Assembly: GCA_963169045.1 (NCBI GenBank)
Contig: CAUJDF010000091.1
Span: forward strand, 186,001-250,000
Reading direction: 5' to 3'
DNA from: Myxococcota bacterium
Lineage (GTDB): Bacteria > Myxococcota_A > Bradymonadia > UBA7976 > UBA1532
DNA length: 64,000 nt
The notes beneath the pieces are model-generated. The model worked only from the letters and a program-made list of their open reading frames with translations, was not told the DNA's origin and did no database searches. A program made the translations under genes and the position numbers. Shown one piece after another: positions 1-8,040 of this stretch. How positions within the stretch are numbered: the stretch's first letter is position 1; each line of letters starts with the position of its first letter.

Positions 1-96
1 ATCACCAACCGATAGTGGCAAGAGACGCTCGGACACACAATCCGTAGGCAGCTCGCCGCCCCCGAGGACGCCGTGAAAAAAGGGCATTCATGGGCG

Positions 97-124
97 TTGA
101 CTCCGCCCCATCCCCGACTAGGAT
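97..124 (+). promoter_or_regulatory. Candidate promoter of the dcw cluster
   Basis: TTGACT at 97-102 and TAGGAT at 119-124 lie 16 bases apart, giving five of six and four of six matches to the housekeeping sigma consensus. The predicted start of transcription is near base 131, about 45 bases before mraZ. This is pattern matching only. Bases 1-96 hold no gene that can be recognised. Confidence 0.5.
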
Positions 125-132
125 GAACCGCG

Positions 133-157
133 TGGGAAGTCGTGTGATCGATTCCCA
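133..157. promoter_or_regulatory. Inverted TGGGAA/TTCCCA pair, possible MraZ site
   Basis: TGGGAA at 133-138 and TTCCCA at 152-157 form an inverted pair just downstream of the candidate -10 element. MraZ proteins are known to repress their own cluster by binding TGGG-containing boxes upstream of mraZ, but those boxes are usually direct repeats. The link to MraZ is therefore an inference from position and core sequence. Confidence 0.3.
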
Positions 158-174
158 TCACCACGAAGGCGGCA

Positions 175-654
175 ATGTCGGACGAGGCGGCGGGTCGGGT
201 CGTCCCCCATCCTGATCTGGAGGGGCAGTACGACCACACGATCGACGAGAAGGGGCGTGTCAGCGTCCCCGCGGAGTTCCGCGCCGCCCTCGGCCTGCAG
301 GAGGGGGACGAGGTGGTGGTCACCCGCCACATCAACGAGCAGTGCCTGCGCGTCTACCGCCCCGACGCGTGGGAGGCCTTCAAGGCGCGGGTCGACGCGA
401 TGGAGAACACCGTCGTGGCGACCGCCGTGCGCAAGGTGGTCTGCGGCAGCGCCCGCCGCATGAAGCTCGACCGTCTCGGCCGCGTCTCGCTGCCCGTCGT
501 CCTGCGCCAGTTCGCCGCGCTCCAGGCCGACTGCTTCGTGATGGGGCAGCGCGACTGCATCGTCATCTGGGACCAGCTTCTCTGGAACGCGAAGCACGGC
601 CCCGACGCCTTCGCCAACCTCGACGCCTCGGCGCTCAGCGCGATCAACCTGTGA
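175..654 (+). CDS. mraZ: MraZ, transcriptional regulator of the dcw cluster
   Basis: This 159-residue protein has two AbrB-like halves, each with the MraZ signature (DEKGRVSVP near residue 25 and DRLGRVSLP near residue 100). Characterised MraZ proteins form ring-shaped oligomers that bind upstream of their own gene and repress the division cluster. The length is slightly above the usual 143-152 residues because of a short N-terminal extension. The ATG is preceded by GAAGG at a suitable distance. The gene heads the cluster and its TGA overlaps the rsmH ATG by one base (TGATG), as expected for coupled translation. Confidence 0.97.
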   Translation: MSDEAAGRVVPHPDLEGQYDHTIDEKGRVSVPAEFRAALGLQEGDEVVVTRHINEQCLRVYRPDAWEAFKARVDAMENTVVATAVRKVVCGSARRMKLDRLGRVSLPVVLRQFAALQADCFVMGQRDCIVIWDQLLWNAKHGPDAFANLDASALSAINL

Positions 655-1622
655 TGCAGCGCACGCCCCACATCCCCGTCCTCCGGGACGCCACGCTGCG
701 CCTCGCCGCCGTGCGCGAGGGCGCGCTGTGGGTGGACTGCACGCTCGGCTTCGGCGGCCACGCCGAGGCGCTGCTCGAGGCGGGGGCGCGCGTGATCGGC
801 ATCGACCAGGATCCGCAGGCCGCGGCGGCCGCTCGCGAGCGCCTGGGCCGCTTCGGCGAGCGCTTCGCCCACGTGCGCGGCAACTTCCGCGACGTGCGGG
901 CGCTGCTCGGCGGGGTCGGCGTCGGCGCCGTGGACGGGCTGCTCGCCGATCTCGGCGTCTCCTCGTGGCAGCTCGACCGGCCCGAGCGTGGCTTCTCGTT
1001 CCAGGCCGCCGGGCCCGTCGACATGCGCATGGATCCCGACGCCGCGCGCACGGCGTTCGCGCTCGTCCGCGACCTCTCGGCCGAGGAGCTCGCGCACCTC
1101 ATCCAGCGTTACGGCGAGGAGCCCTTCGCGCGGCCGATCGCGCGCGCGCTGCGCGCCTGGTCCGAGGGCGAGGGCCCCCACGACACCGTGACGCTCGCCG
1201 CCGCCGTCGTGCGGGCGCTCCCGCGCAAGGTCGCGGCGACGAGCCGCATCCACCCGGCGACGCGCACCTTCCAGGCGCTGCGCATGGCGGTGAACGACGA
1301 GCTGGGCGCGCTCGAGGCGCTGCTGGCCGACGCGCCGGCGCTCCTGCGCGTCGGCGGGCGCATCCTCGTCATCAGCTTCCACTCGCTCGAGGACCGCATC
1401 GTCAAGCAGACCTTCGCCGGCTGGGCGGGCAAGCGCACGGCGCCACCGCCGCGCCGGGGGCTGCCGCCCGCGGTGGAGCCGGCGCCGCCCGCGTTCGAGC
1501 TCCTCACGCCGAAGCCGGTCGTGGCCGACGAGGCCGAGACGCGCGAGAACCCGCGCGCCCGCAGCGCGAAGCTGCGCGCCGTGCGCAAGATCGCCCCCCT
1601 CGGCCTGGAGAGCGCCGCGTGA
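654..1622 (+). CDS. rsmH: RsmH, 16S rRNA C1402 N4-methyltransferase
   Basis: RsmH (MraW) methylates N4 of C1402 in the decoding centre of 16S rRNA using S-adenosylmethionine. The 322-residue protein shows the SAM-binding loop CTLGFGGHAEALL near residues 29-41, the LLADLGVSS segment, and the family C-terminus with ENPRARSAKLRAVRK. The start is the ATG that overlaps the mraZ stop. Its stop overlaps the GTG of ftsL (GTGA). Length and position directly after mraZ are standard for dcw clusters. Confidence 0.97.
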   Translation: MQRTPHIPVLRDATLRLAAVREGALWVDCTLGFGGHAEALLEAGARVIGIDQDPQAAAAARERLGRFGERFAHVRGNFRDVRALLGGVGVGAVDGLLADLGVSSWQLDRPERGFSFQAAGPVDMRMDPDAARTAFALVRDLSAEELAHLIQRYGEEPFARPIARALRAWSEGEGPHDTVTLAAAVVRALPRKVAATSRIHPATRTFQALRMAVNDELGALEALLADAPALLRVGGRILVISFHSLEDRIVKQTFAGWAGKRTAPPPRRGLPPAVEPAPPAFELLTPKPVVADEAETRENPRARSAKLRAVRKIAPLGLESAA

Positions 1623-1921
1623 GGTTCGCGATCCTCATGCTGCTGACGGCGGCCGCGCTCGTGGTCGTGTTCACGCGGGTCGTCGCGTCGCGGCACCGCA
1701 ACGTGTCGCTCGGCTACGAGATCGCCCAGGCGACCAACGAGCAGCGCCGCCTCGAGGAGGAGCTCAAGAAGCTCCGCATCGATCGCGCCGCGCTCCTCGA
1801 TCCGGCGCGCCTCGAGCCGGTGGCCGTCAAGCACGGCTACCGGGTGCCGACGCCCGCCGAGGTCGTCGCCGTGCACGAGGTCCCCGCGGCCCCTGCGGAG
1901 GCGCTCCATGGCGCGCCGTAA
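1619..1921 (+). CDS. ftsL: FtsL-like division protein
   Basis: A 100-residue protein with a short cytoplasmic start, one membrane segment (about residues 4-22) and a periplasmic heptad-like region rich in Glu, Leu and Lys (about 35-60). This is the architecture of FtsL, which pairs with FtsB and activates the FtsWI synthase at the septum. FtsL sequences diverge strongly, so the call rests on size, topology and position between rsmH and ftsI. The start is GTG at 1619, overlapping the rsmH stop. An in-frame ATG at 1637 would remove the front of the membrane segment. The gene overlaps ftsI by 14 bases. Confidence 0.85.
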   Translation: MRFAILMLLTAAALVVVFTRVVASRHRNVSLGYEIAQATNEQRRLEEELKKLRIDRAALLDPARLEPVAVKHGYRVPTPAEVVAVHEVPAAPAEALHGAP

Positions 1922-3995
1922 CGTCTTCCGCGCGCCGGACGCCACCGAGGTGGGGCCGCGCCGCGGCCGCGTCCGCTTCGTGCTGGTGATGATCGTGCTG
2001 GCGTACTGCGGCGTCCTGACGCGCTCGTGGTACCTGCAGACGCGCCGCCACGCCGACTTCGTCGAGCGCGCCGAGGGGCAGCACCGCAGCGTGGTCAAGC
2101 TGCGCGCCCGCCGCGGCGACATCGTCGACCGCAAGGGCCGCGAGCTCGCCATCAGCGCGATGGTGCCGTCGGTGTCGGCCATCCCGGCGCTCGTGCGCGA
2201 CCCGCTGGGGACGGCGGCCACGCTGGCGCAGCTGCTCGGCGTCGACGCCGAGGTCATCGGCAAGCGCCTCGCGCGCGGCAACCAGTTCGCGTGGGTGAAG
2301 CGCCAGGTGACGCCCGCCGAGGCGCAGGCCGTCGAGGCGGCGAACCTCGCCGGCATCGAGCTCGCCGACGAGCCGCGCCGCTTCTATCCGAACCGCAGCA
2401 TCGCCGGCGCGCTGCTCGGGTTCGCCGGCGTCGACGGCGAGGGCCTCGAGGGGATCGAGCGCGACTTCGACCACTACCTGCGCGGGCGCGAGTACGTCGT
2501 CGGCAGCCTGCGCGACGCGCGCGGCCGCCAGCTCATGACCGGCGGCTACCTGCCGGTGGAGCACCTGTCGGGCAACAAGCTCGAGCTCACGCTCGATCTG
2601 CGCATCCAGCAGGTCGCCGAGCAGGCGCTCGCCGAGCAGGTGAAGGCGATGGACGCCGCCGGCGGCGTCGTCATCGTGCTCGAGCCGTCGACCGGCGACG
2701 TGCTGGCGCTCGCCCAGACGCCGACCTTCGACCCGAACCTGTACTCGCAGGCGACGCCCGACGCGTGGCGCAACCGCATCACCGTCGACGTGCTCGAGCC
2801 CGGCTCGACGATCAAGCCCTTCGTCGTCGCCGCGGCGCTCGACACCGGCAAGGTGCGCCCCGACGACCTGTGGGACGGCATGGGCGGCCGGATCCGCGTC
2901 GGCCGCAAGACCGTCAGCGACGTGCACGCCGTCAGCGTGATGAACACGCTCGAGATCATCCAGCACAGCTCCAACGTCGGCGCGGTCCAGGTGGGGCAGC
3001 GCCTCGGAAGAGAGGCGTATTACGGGTACTTGCGAGCGTTCGGCTTCGGCGAGGAGAGCGGCCTCGGCCTCCAGGGCGAGGTGCGCGGCACGCTGCACCC
3101 GGCCGAGAAGTGGGGCCTCATCCACCTCGCGACCATCTCTTACGGTTACGGCCTGACCGTCACGCCGATGCAGATGGCGCGTGGCATGGCGGCCATCGCC
3201 AACGGCGGCCGTCTCATGCAGCCGCGCCTCGTGCGCCGCGTCGTCGACGCCGCCGGTCGCACCGTCGAGGAGTTCCCGCCGCGCGTCGTGCGCCGCGTCA
3301 TCTCCGAGCAGGCCGCCCGCGACGTCAGCCGCGGCCTCGAGCTCGTCACGCAGAACGGCGGCACCGGCAAGAAGGCGCGCATCCCCGGCTACCGCGTCGC
3401 CGGCAAGACGGGCACCGCCCACAAGGTCGGCAGCGGCGGGTACGCCAAGGACAAGGTGCGCTCGTCGTGGGTCGGCTTCGTGCCCGCCCAGGACCCGCAG
3501 CTCGTCATGTACGTCATGGTCGACGAGCCGAAGAAGGCCCAGTACGGCGGCGCCGTCGCGGCACCCATCTTCGCCGCGATCGGCCGCGAGGTGCTCCCGT
3601 ACATGGGCGTCGAGGCCACCGAGCCCGTCGACCTGCGCGCCCTCGCCGCCGCCGGCGCCGACGTCGACGTCGACGAGGAGGTGGCCGAGGGCATCGACCC
3701 GCAGGCGCGCCCCTGGTGGTTTGAGGCGCCGCTCGGCAACGAGGGTCCGTCGCAGGTGGTCGTGCCCGACCTCAAGGGCAAGCCGCTCGCCGAGGTCGTC
3801 GCCCAGGTGGAGGCGCTCGGCGTCGAGCTCGACGTGCAGGGCGCCGGTCTGGTGGTCGAGCAGGCGCCGAAGGCCGGCAGCCTGATGGCCCCCGACGGCC
3901 GCCTGACGGTGGCGCTCGCGCTGCCCGGCGAGCCGCCGTCGCTCGTCGCCGCCGCCCTCGATCTCGAGACCGACGAGGGGGAGGGCACGCCGTGA
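1908..3995 (+). CDS. ftsI: FtsI (PBP3), septal transpeptidase with a PASTA domain
   Basis: FtsI crosslinks septal peptidoglycan together with FtsW. The 695-residue protein has one membrane anchor (about 23-40), a pedestal domain, and a penicillin-binding domain with all three motifs: STIK with the nucleophile at Ser300, SSN at 354-356, and KTG at 500-502. After an acidic linker (DVDVDEEVAEG) there is one PASTA domain at about 617-672. PASTA domains are common in PBPs and kinases of Gram-positive bacteria but absent from E. coli FtsI. The ATG at 1908 is inside ftsL. The stop overlaps the murE GTG. Confidence 0.96.
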   Translation: MARRNVFRAPDATEVGPRRGRVRFVLVMIVLAYCGVLTRSWYLQTRRHADFVERAEGQHRSVVKLRARRGDIVDRKGRELAISAMVPSVSAIPALVRDPLGTAATLAQLLGVDAEVIGKRLARGNQFAWVKRQVTPAEAQAVEAANLAGIELADEPRRFYPNRSIAGALLGFAGVDGEGLEGIERDFDHYLRGREYVVGSLRDARGRQLMTGGYLPVEHLSGNKLELTLDLRIQQVAEQALAEQVKAMDAAGGVVIVLEPSTGDVLALAQTPTFDPNLYSQATPDAWRNRITVDVLEPGSTIKPFVVAAALDTGKVRPDDLWDGMGGRIRVGRKTVSDVHAVSVMNTLEIIQHSSNVGAVQVGQRLGREAYYGYLRAFGFGEESGLGLQGEVRGTLHPAEKWGLIHLATISYGYGLTVTPMQMARGMAAIANGGRLMQPRLVRRVVDAAGRTVEEFPPRVVRRVISEQAARDVSRGLELVTQNGGTGKKARIPGYRVAGKTGTAHKVGSGGYAKDKVRSSWVGFVPAQDPQLVMYVMVDEPKKAQYGGAVAAPIFAAIGREVLPYMGVEATEPVDLRALAAAGADVDVDEEVAEGIDPQARPWWFEAPLGNEGPSQVVVPDLKGKPLAEVVAQVEALGVELDVQGAGLVVEQAPKAGSLMAPDGRLTVALALPGEPPSLVAAALDLETDEGEGTP

Positions 3996-5503
3996 ACCTG
4001 CGCGCGCTCGCCCGCCTCGTGCCCGGCGTGTTCGCCACGGGCGCCGACGTCGAGGTGACCGGCGTCACCCACGACAGCCGCCGCGTCCGCGCCGGCGATC
4101 TGTTCGTGGCGCTGCCGGGGGCCAACGCCGACGGCCGCCGCTTCGTCGCCGACGCCCTCGCGCGCGGCGCCGCGGCGATCGCCGTCCCCGACGACGCCGC
4201 CGACACTGGCGCGCCCGCCGACGTCCCGGCGCTGCGCCTGTCGGCGCCGCGGACCGACATGGCCGCCCTCGCCGCCGCGGTGTACGGCCACCCGTCGCGC
4301 CGCCTGAAGCTCGTCGGCGTCACCGGCACCAACGGCAAGACGACGATCACCACGCTGATCGCCGCCGCCGTCGCCGCCGCCGGCCAGCCCGTCGGCCTGG
4401 TCGGCACCGTGGCGCACCGCGTCGGCGACGCGCTGGTGCCGTCGGGCCACACGACGCCGGAGGCCCCCGATCTGCAGGCGCTCCTCGCGCGCATGCTCGC
4501 CGCGGGCGTGCGGATCGCGGCCATGGAGGTCAGCTCGATCGGCCTCGCCGAGCACCGCGTCGACGCCTGCGAGTTCGCCGTCGCCGCGTTCACGAACCTG
4601 ACGCCCGACCACCTCGACTACCACGGGACGATGGCCGCCTACGGCGACGCCAAGGCGCGCCTCTTCGCGTCCGGCCTGGCCGCCGGGGGCATCGCGGTGG
4701 TCGACGTCGACGATCCGTTCGGCGCGACGATCGCGGCAAGCGTGCCGCAAGGCCGCGAAATCTGGACGGTATCGCTGCGTGATCCCGCCGCGGCCGTCCG
4801 CTACGCTGCCGCCGCCATCGACGGCCGGGGGATCCGCGGAACCCTCGTCACGCCCCGTGGCGCGGTCGAAGTGGAGTGCCCGCTGCTGGGCGAGCACAAC
4901 GCCCGCAACGTCGCGGCGGCCGCCGCCTGCGCCGTCGCCGCGGACGTCCCGCCCGAGGCCGTGGCGACGGCGCTGCGCACGGCGCGGGTGCCCGGCCGGC
5001 TCGAGGCGATCGACAACGCGCTCGGCCTGCGGGTCCTCGTCGACTATGCCCACAGCCCGGACGCCCTGGGCCGCGTGCTCTCGGCGCTGCGCCCGCTCAC
5101 CGACGGGACCCTGTGGTGCGTCTTCGGGTGCGGCGGCGACCGCGACGCGACGAAGCGTGGACCCATGGGCGCCGCCGCCGCCGCCGCCGATGCGGTGATC
5201 GTCACGAGCGACAACCCCCGCACCGAAGATCCGGCCGCGATCGCCGCCGCCGCCGTCCGCGGCGCCGTCGACGCGGGCCGCCCGCTCGCCGAGACGCCCG
5301 CCGCCGGACGTACGTACGTCGAGCTCGACCGGCGCCGCGCCATCCGCGCCGCGATCGCCGCGGCCCGGCCCGGCGACACCGTGCTGATCGCCGGCAAGGG
5401 GCACGAGACCTACCAGCAGGTCGGCCGCGACCGGCTGCCGTTCGACGACGCCGAGGAGGCGCGCCGCGCGTTGGCCGAGCGCGGGGAGGGGACGCGCGCA
5501 TGA
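3992..5503 (+). CDS. murE: MurE, UDP-MurNAc-L-Ala-D-Glu ligase (meso-DAP type)
   Basis: MurE is the cytoplasmic ATP-dependent ligase that adds the third stem-peptide residue. The 503-residue protein has the P-loop GVTGTNGKTT (110-119), the lysine expected to be carbamylated in YGDAK (221), and the DNPR motif at 407-410, which marks enzymes using meso-diaminopimelate rather than lysine. The cell wall is therefore predicted to be DAP type. The start is GTG at 3992, overlapping the ftsI stop (GTGA). The stop overlaps the murF ATG (ATGA). Confidence 0.97.
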   Translation: MNLRALARLVPGVFATGADVEVTGVTHDSRRVRAGDLFVALPGANADGRRFVADALARGAAAIAVPDDAADTGAPADVPALRLSAPRTDMAALAAAVYGHPSRRLKLVGVTGTNGKTTITTLIAAAVAAAGQPVGLVGTVAHRVGDALVPSGHTTPEAPDLQALLARMLAAGVRIAAMEVSSIGLAEHRVDACEFAVAAFTNLTPDHLDYHGTMAAYGDAKARLFASGLAAGGIAVVDVDDPFGATIAASVPQGREIWTVSLRDPAAAVRYAAAAIDGRGIRGTLVTPRGAVEVECPLLGEHNARNVAAAAACAVAADVPPEAVATALRTARVPGRLEAIDNALGLRVLVDYAHSPDALGRVLSALRPLTDGTLWCVFGCGGDRDATKRGPMGAAAAAADAVIVTSDNPRTEDPAAIAAAAVRGAVDAGRPLAETPAAGRTYVELDRRRAIRAAIAAARPGDTVLIAGKGHETYQQVGRDRLPFDDAEEARRALAERGEGTRA

Positions 5504-6885
5504 GCGGCCTCACGACGCTCGACCTCTGCCAGGTGGCCGGCGGCGCGCTCGTCGCCGGGCCGCACCGGCCGATCGACGCCGTGTCGATCGACAGCCGCAC
5601 GTTGCCGGCGGGGGCCGCGTTCTTCTGCCTCGTCGGCCCGCGCTTCGACGGGCACGACTACGCCGGCGCCGCCGTGGAGCAGGGCGCGGCCATCGTCGTC
5701 GGCCGCCGCGAGCGCGTCCCCGCGGCGCTGCTCGAGGGCGGCGTGACGGTGGTCGGCGTCGACGACGCCGAGCGGGCGCTGACCGCGCTCGCCGCCCTCG
5801 CCCGGCGCCGCTTCGAGGGCGAGGTGGTCGGCGTCACCGGCTCCGTCGGCAAGACGACCACCAAAGAGATGGTCGCCGCCGTGCTCGCCGTCGTCGGCGG
5901 CGCGCACAAGACCGTCGGCAACCTGAACAACCACCTCGGCGTGCCGCTCACCCTGCTGGCGATGCGCGGCGACGAGCGCTTCGCCGTGATCGAGATGGGC
6001 ATGAACCATCTCGGCGAGATCGCTGCGCTTTCTGCGCTCGCGCGACCGCGAGTGGGCGTGATCACCGCCGTCGGCGCCGCCCATCTCGAGGGCTGCGGCA
6101 GCGTCGAGGGCGTCGCCCGCGCCAAGGGCGAGCTGTTCGACGCGCTGCCCCCGGACGGCGTGGCCGTGATGCCTTCCGACATCCTCTTCCCCGACATCGT
6201 CACCGGGGGGCTGCGCGCCGCGCTCGTCACCTGCGGCACGCGCCCGGTCGACGCGGTGCGGCTCGTCTCGGCGACCGAAGCGGCCGACGGCGCGGCGGGC
6301 GTCGTCGAGGTGGACGGCGTACGCCACGCGTTGAAGCTGCGCCTCGCCGGCGAGCACAACCTGCGCAACGCGCTGCTGGCGATCGCCGTGGGCCACGCGT
6401 TGCACGTGCCCGTGTCGCTGGCCGTCGAGGCGCTGGCCCACGTGGCGCCGCCGCCGATGCGGGGCGAGGTGCGCCCCCTGCGGGACGGCGGGCGCGTGGT
6501 GCTCGACTGCTACAACGCGAACCCCACGTCGATGGCCGCCGCGCTCACGTCGTTCGGACGGACGGCGCCGCCGGGCGGCGTATTGGTGCTCGGCGACATG
6601 CGCGAGCTCGGGCCCGACGCGCGGGCGGCCCACGCCGCGCTCGCGCCGCAGGTGCTCGCGGTGCCCGGCGCCACGCTGATCGCGGTGGGCCCGCTGAGCG
6701 CGGCGCTCGTCGACGCCGCCCGGGCGGCCGGCCTGCCGGCGGACCGCGCCGTTCACGTGCCCGACGCCGCGGCGGCGGGCCAGGAGCTGCGGGCCCGGCG
6801 GCCCGCAGGGAGCTGGGTGTTGGTCAAGGGATCCCGCGCAATGGGCCTCGAGCGCGTCTTCGCCGCGTTCGGCGAGGAGGCCTGA
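5500..6885 (+). CDS. murF: MurF, D-Ala-D-Ala adding ligase
   Basis: MurF joins the D-Ala-D-Ala dipeptide to the UDP-MurNAc tripeptide, the last cytoplasmic step before the lipid stages. The 461-residue protein shows the three Mur ligase domains: an N-terminal substrate domain, the P-loop GVTGSVGKTT at about 111-120, the EMGMNHLGEI segment typical of MurF, and a C-terminal domain with DCYNANPTS. It starts with ATG overlapping the murE stop. The dipeptide it uses would be made by the ddl product encoded at 16024-14873. Confidence 0.97.
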   Translation: MSGLTTLDLCQVAGGALVAGPHRPIDAVSIDSRTLPAGAAFFCLVGPRFDGHDYAGAAVEQGAAIVVGRRERVPAALLEGGVTVVGVDDAERALTALAALARRRFEGEVVGVTGSVGKTTTKEMVAAVLAVVGGAHKTVGNLNNHLGVPLTLLAMRGDERFAVIEMGMNHLGEIAALSALARPRVGVITAVGAAHLEGCGSVEGVARAKGELFDALPPDGVAVMPSDILFPDIVTGGLRAALVTCGTRPVDAVRLVSATEAADGAAGVVEVDGVRHALKLRLAGEHNLRNALLAIAVGHALHVPVSLAVEALAHVAPPPMRGEVRPLRDGGRVVLDCYNANPTSMAAALTSFGRTAPPGGVLVLGDMRELGPDARAAHAALAPQVLAVPGATLIAVGPLSAALVDAARAAGLPADRAVHVPDAAAAGQELRARRPAGSWVLVKGSRAMGLERVFAAFGEEA

Positions 6886-6889
6886 CGCG

Positions 6890-8029
6890 ATGGTGCTCTG
6901 GCTCATGATGCAGCTGCAGGAGTACTTCTCGCCGCTGCGCGTCTTCCGCTACGTCAGCTTCCGCATCATCGCGGCCATGCTGACGGCGATGTTGATCAGC
7001 TTCCTCCTGCATCCCTGGTTCATCCGGCGTCTGCAGTCGCGCCAGATCGGGCAGGTGGTGCGCAAGGACGGCCCGGAGGGGCACTTCTCCAAGGCGGGTA
7101 CGCCCACCATGGGTGGGTCGCTCGTCCTCTTCGCGCTCGTGATCCCGACCATCCTGTGGACGGATCTCTCGAACCTGCATGTGTGGGCAGCGCTGACGGT
7201 AACGGTCGCCTACGGCGTGGTCGGCTTCATCGACGACTACAAGAAACTCAAAGAGCGCAATAGCCGCGGCCTGCCGGGTCGTTACAAGCTGCTCTTTCAG
7301 TTCATCGTGGCCACCGTGGTGCTGTTGGCGCTTTTCCGCGAGCAGGACGGGTTCGATCGTACGTTGTATCTGCCCTTCGTGAGCCCGGAGAAGTTCTCGA
7401 TCGTCCTGCCGTTGGCAGTGTTCATCCCGTTCGCGGTGATCGTCATCGCCGGGATGTCGAATGCGGTGAACCTGACCGATGGTCTCGACGGACTGGCCAT
7501 CGGACCGACGATCGTGGCCGCCGCGACCTTCATGATCCTCGCCTACGGGGCAGGCACGATCCTGAGCGTGCCGGAGACACTCGCCGACGGCACGACCGTC
7601 TACCACACGTTCAACATCGCCGAGTATCTGAAGCTCCCCCACGTGCCGGGGGTCAACGAGCTGGCTGTTTTCGCGGCGGCGATCATCGGCGCCAGCGTCG
7701 GCTTCCTGTGGTTCAACGGCTATCCGGCCCAGGTGTTCATGGGCGACGTCGGCAGCCTCGCGCTCGGCGGCGCCCTCGGCATGCTCGCGGTGCTCACGAA
7801 GAACGAGCTGTTGTCTGTGATCATCTGCGGCCTGTTCGTGGTCGAGGCCCTCTCGGTCATCACGCAGACGCTGTCGTTCAAGCTCACGGGGAAACGTGTG
7901 TTCCGCATGGCGCCGATCCACCACCACTTCGAGAAGCTCGGCTGGCACGAGGTGAAGATCGTCGTCCGCTTCTGGATCGTCTCGGTGATGCTCGCGTTGA
8001 TCGCGCTGACGAGTCTGAAGGTTCGCTGA
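6890..8029 (+). CDS. mraY: MraY, phospho-MurNAc-pentapeptide translocase
   Basis: MraY moves phospho-MurNAc-pentapeptide onto undecaprenyl phosphate to make lipid I in the inner membrane. The 379-residue protein has about ten hydrophobic segments and the family's catalytic signatures: GFIDDYKKL, NLTDGLDGLA, FMGDVGSLALGG and the C-terminal HHHFEKLGW. The ATG lies four bases after the murF stop. The gene is followed directly by ftsW, so the murD usually found here is missing. Codon choice is visibly less GC-rich than in murE and murF. Confidence 0.97.
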   Translation: MVLWLMMQLQEYFSPLRVFRYVSFRIIAAMLTAMLISFLLHPWFIRRLQSRQIGQVVRKDGPEGHFSKAGTPTMGGSLVLFALVIPTILWTDLSNLHVWAALTVTVAYGVVGFIDDYKKLKERNSRGLPGRYKLLFQFIVATVVLLALFREQDGFDRTLYLPFVSPEKFSIVLPLAVFIPFAVIVIAGMSNAVNLTDGLDGLAIGPTIVAAATFMILAYGAGTILSVPETLADGTTVYHTFNIAEYLKLPHVPGVNELAVFAAAIIGASVGFLWFNGYPAQVFMGDVGSLALGGALGMLAVLTKNELLSVIICGLFVVEALSVITQTLSFKLTGKRVFRMAPIHHHFEKLGWHEVKIVVRFWIVSVMLALIALTSLKVR

Positions 8030-8040
8030 AGGGGAGCGAC

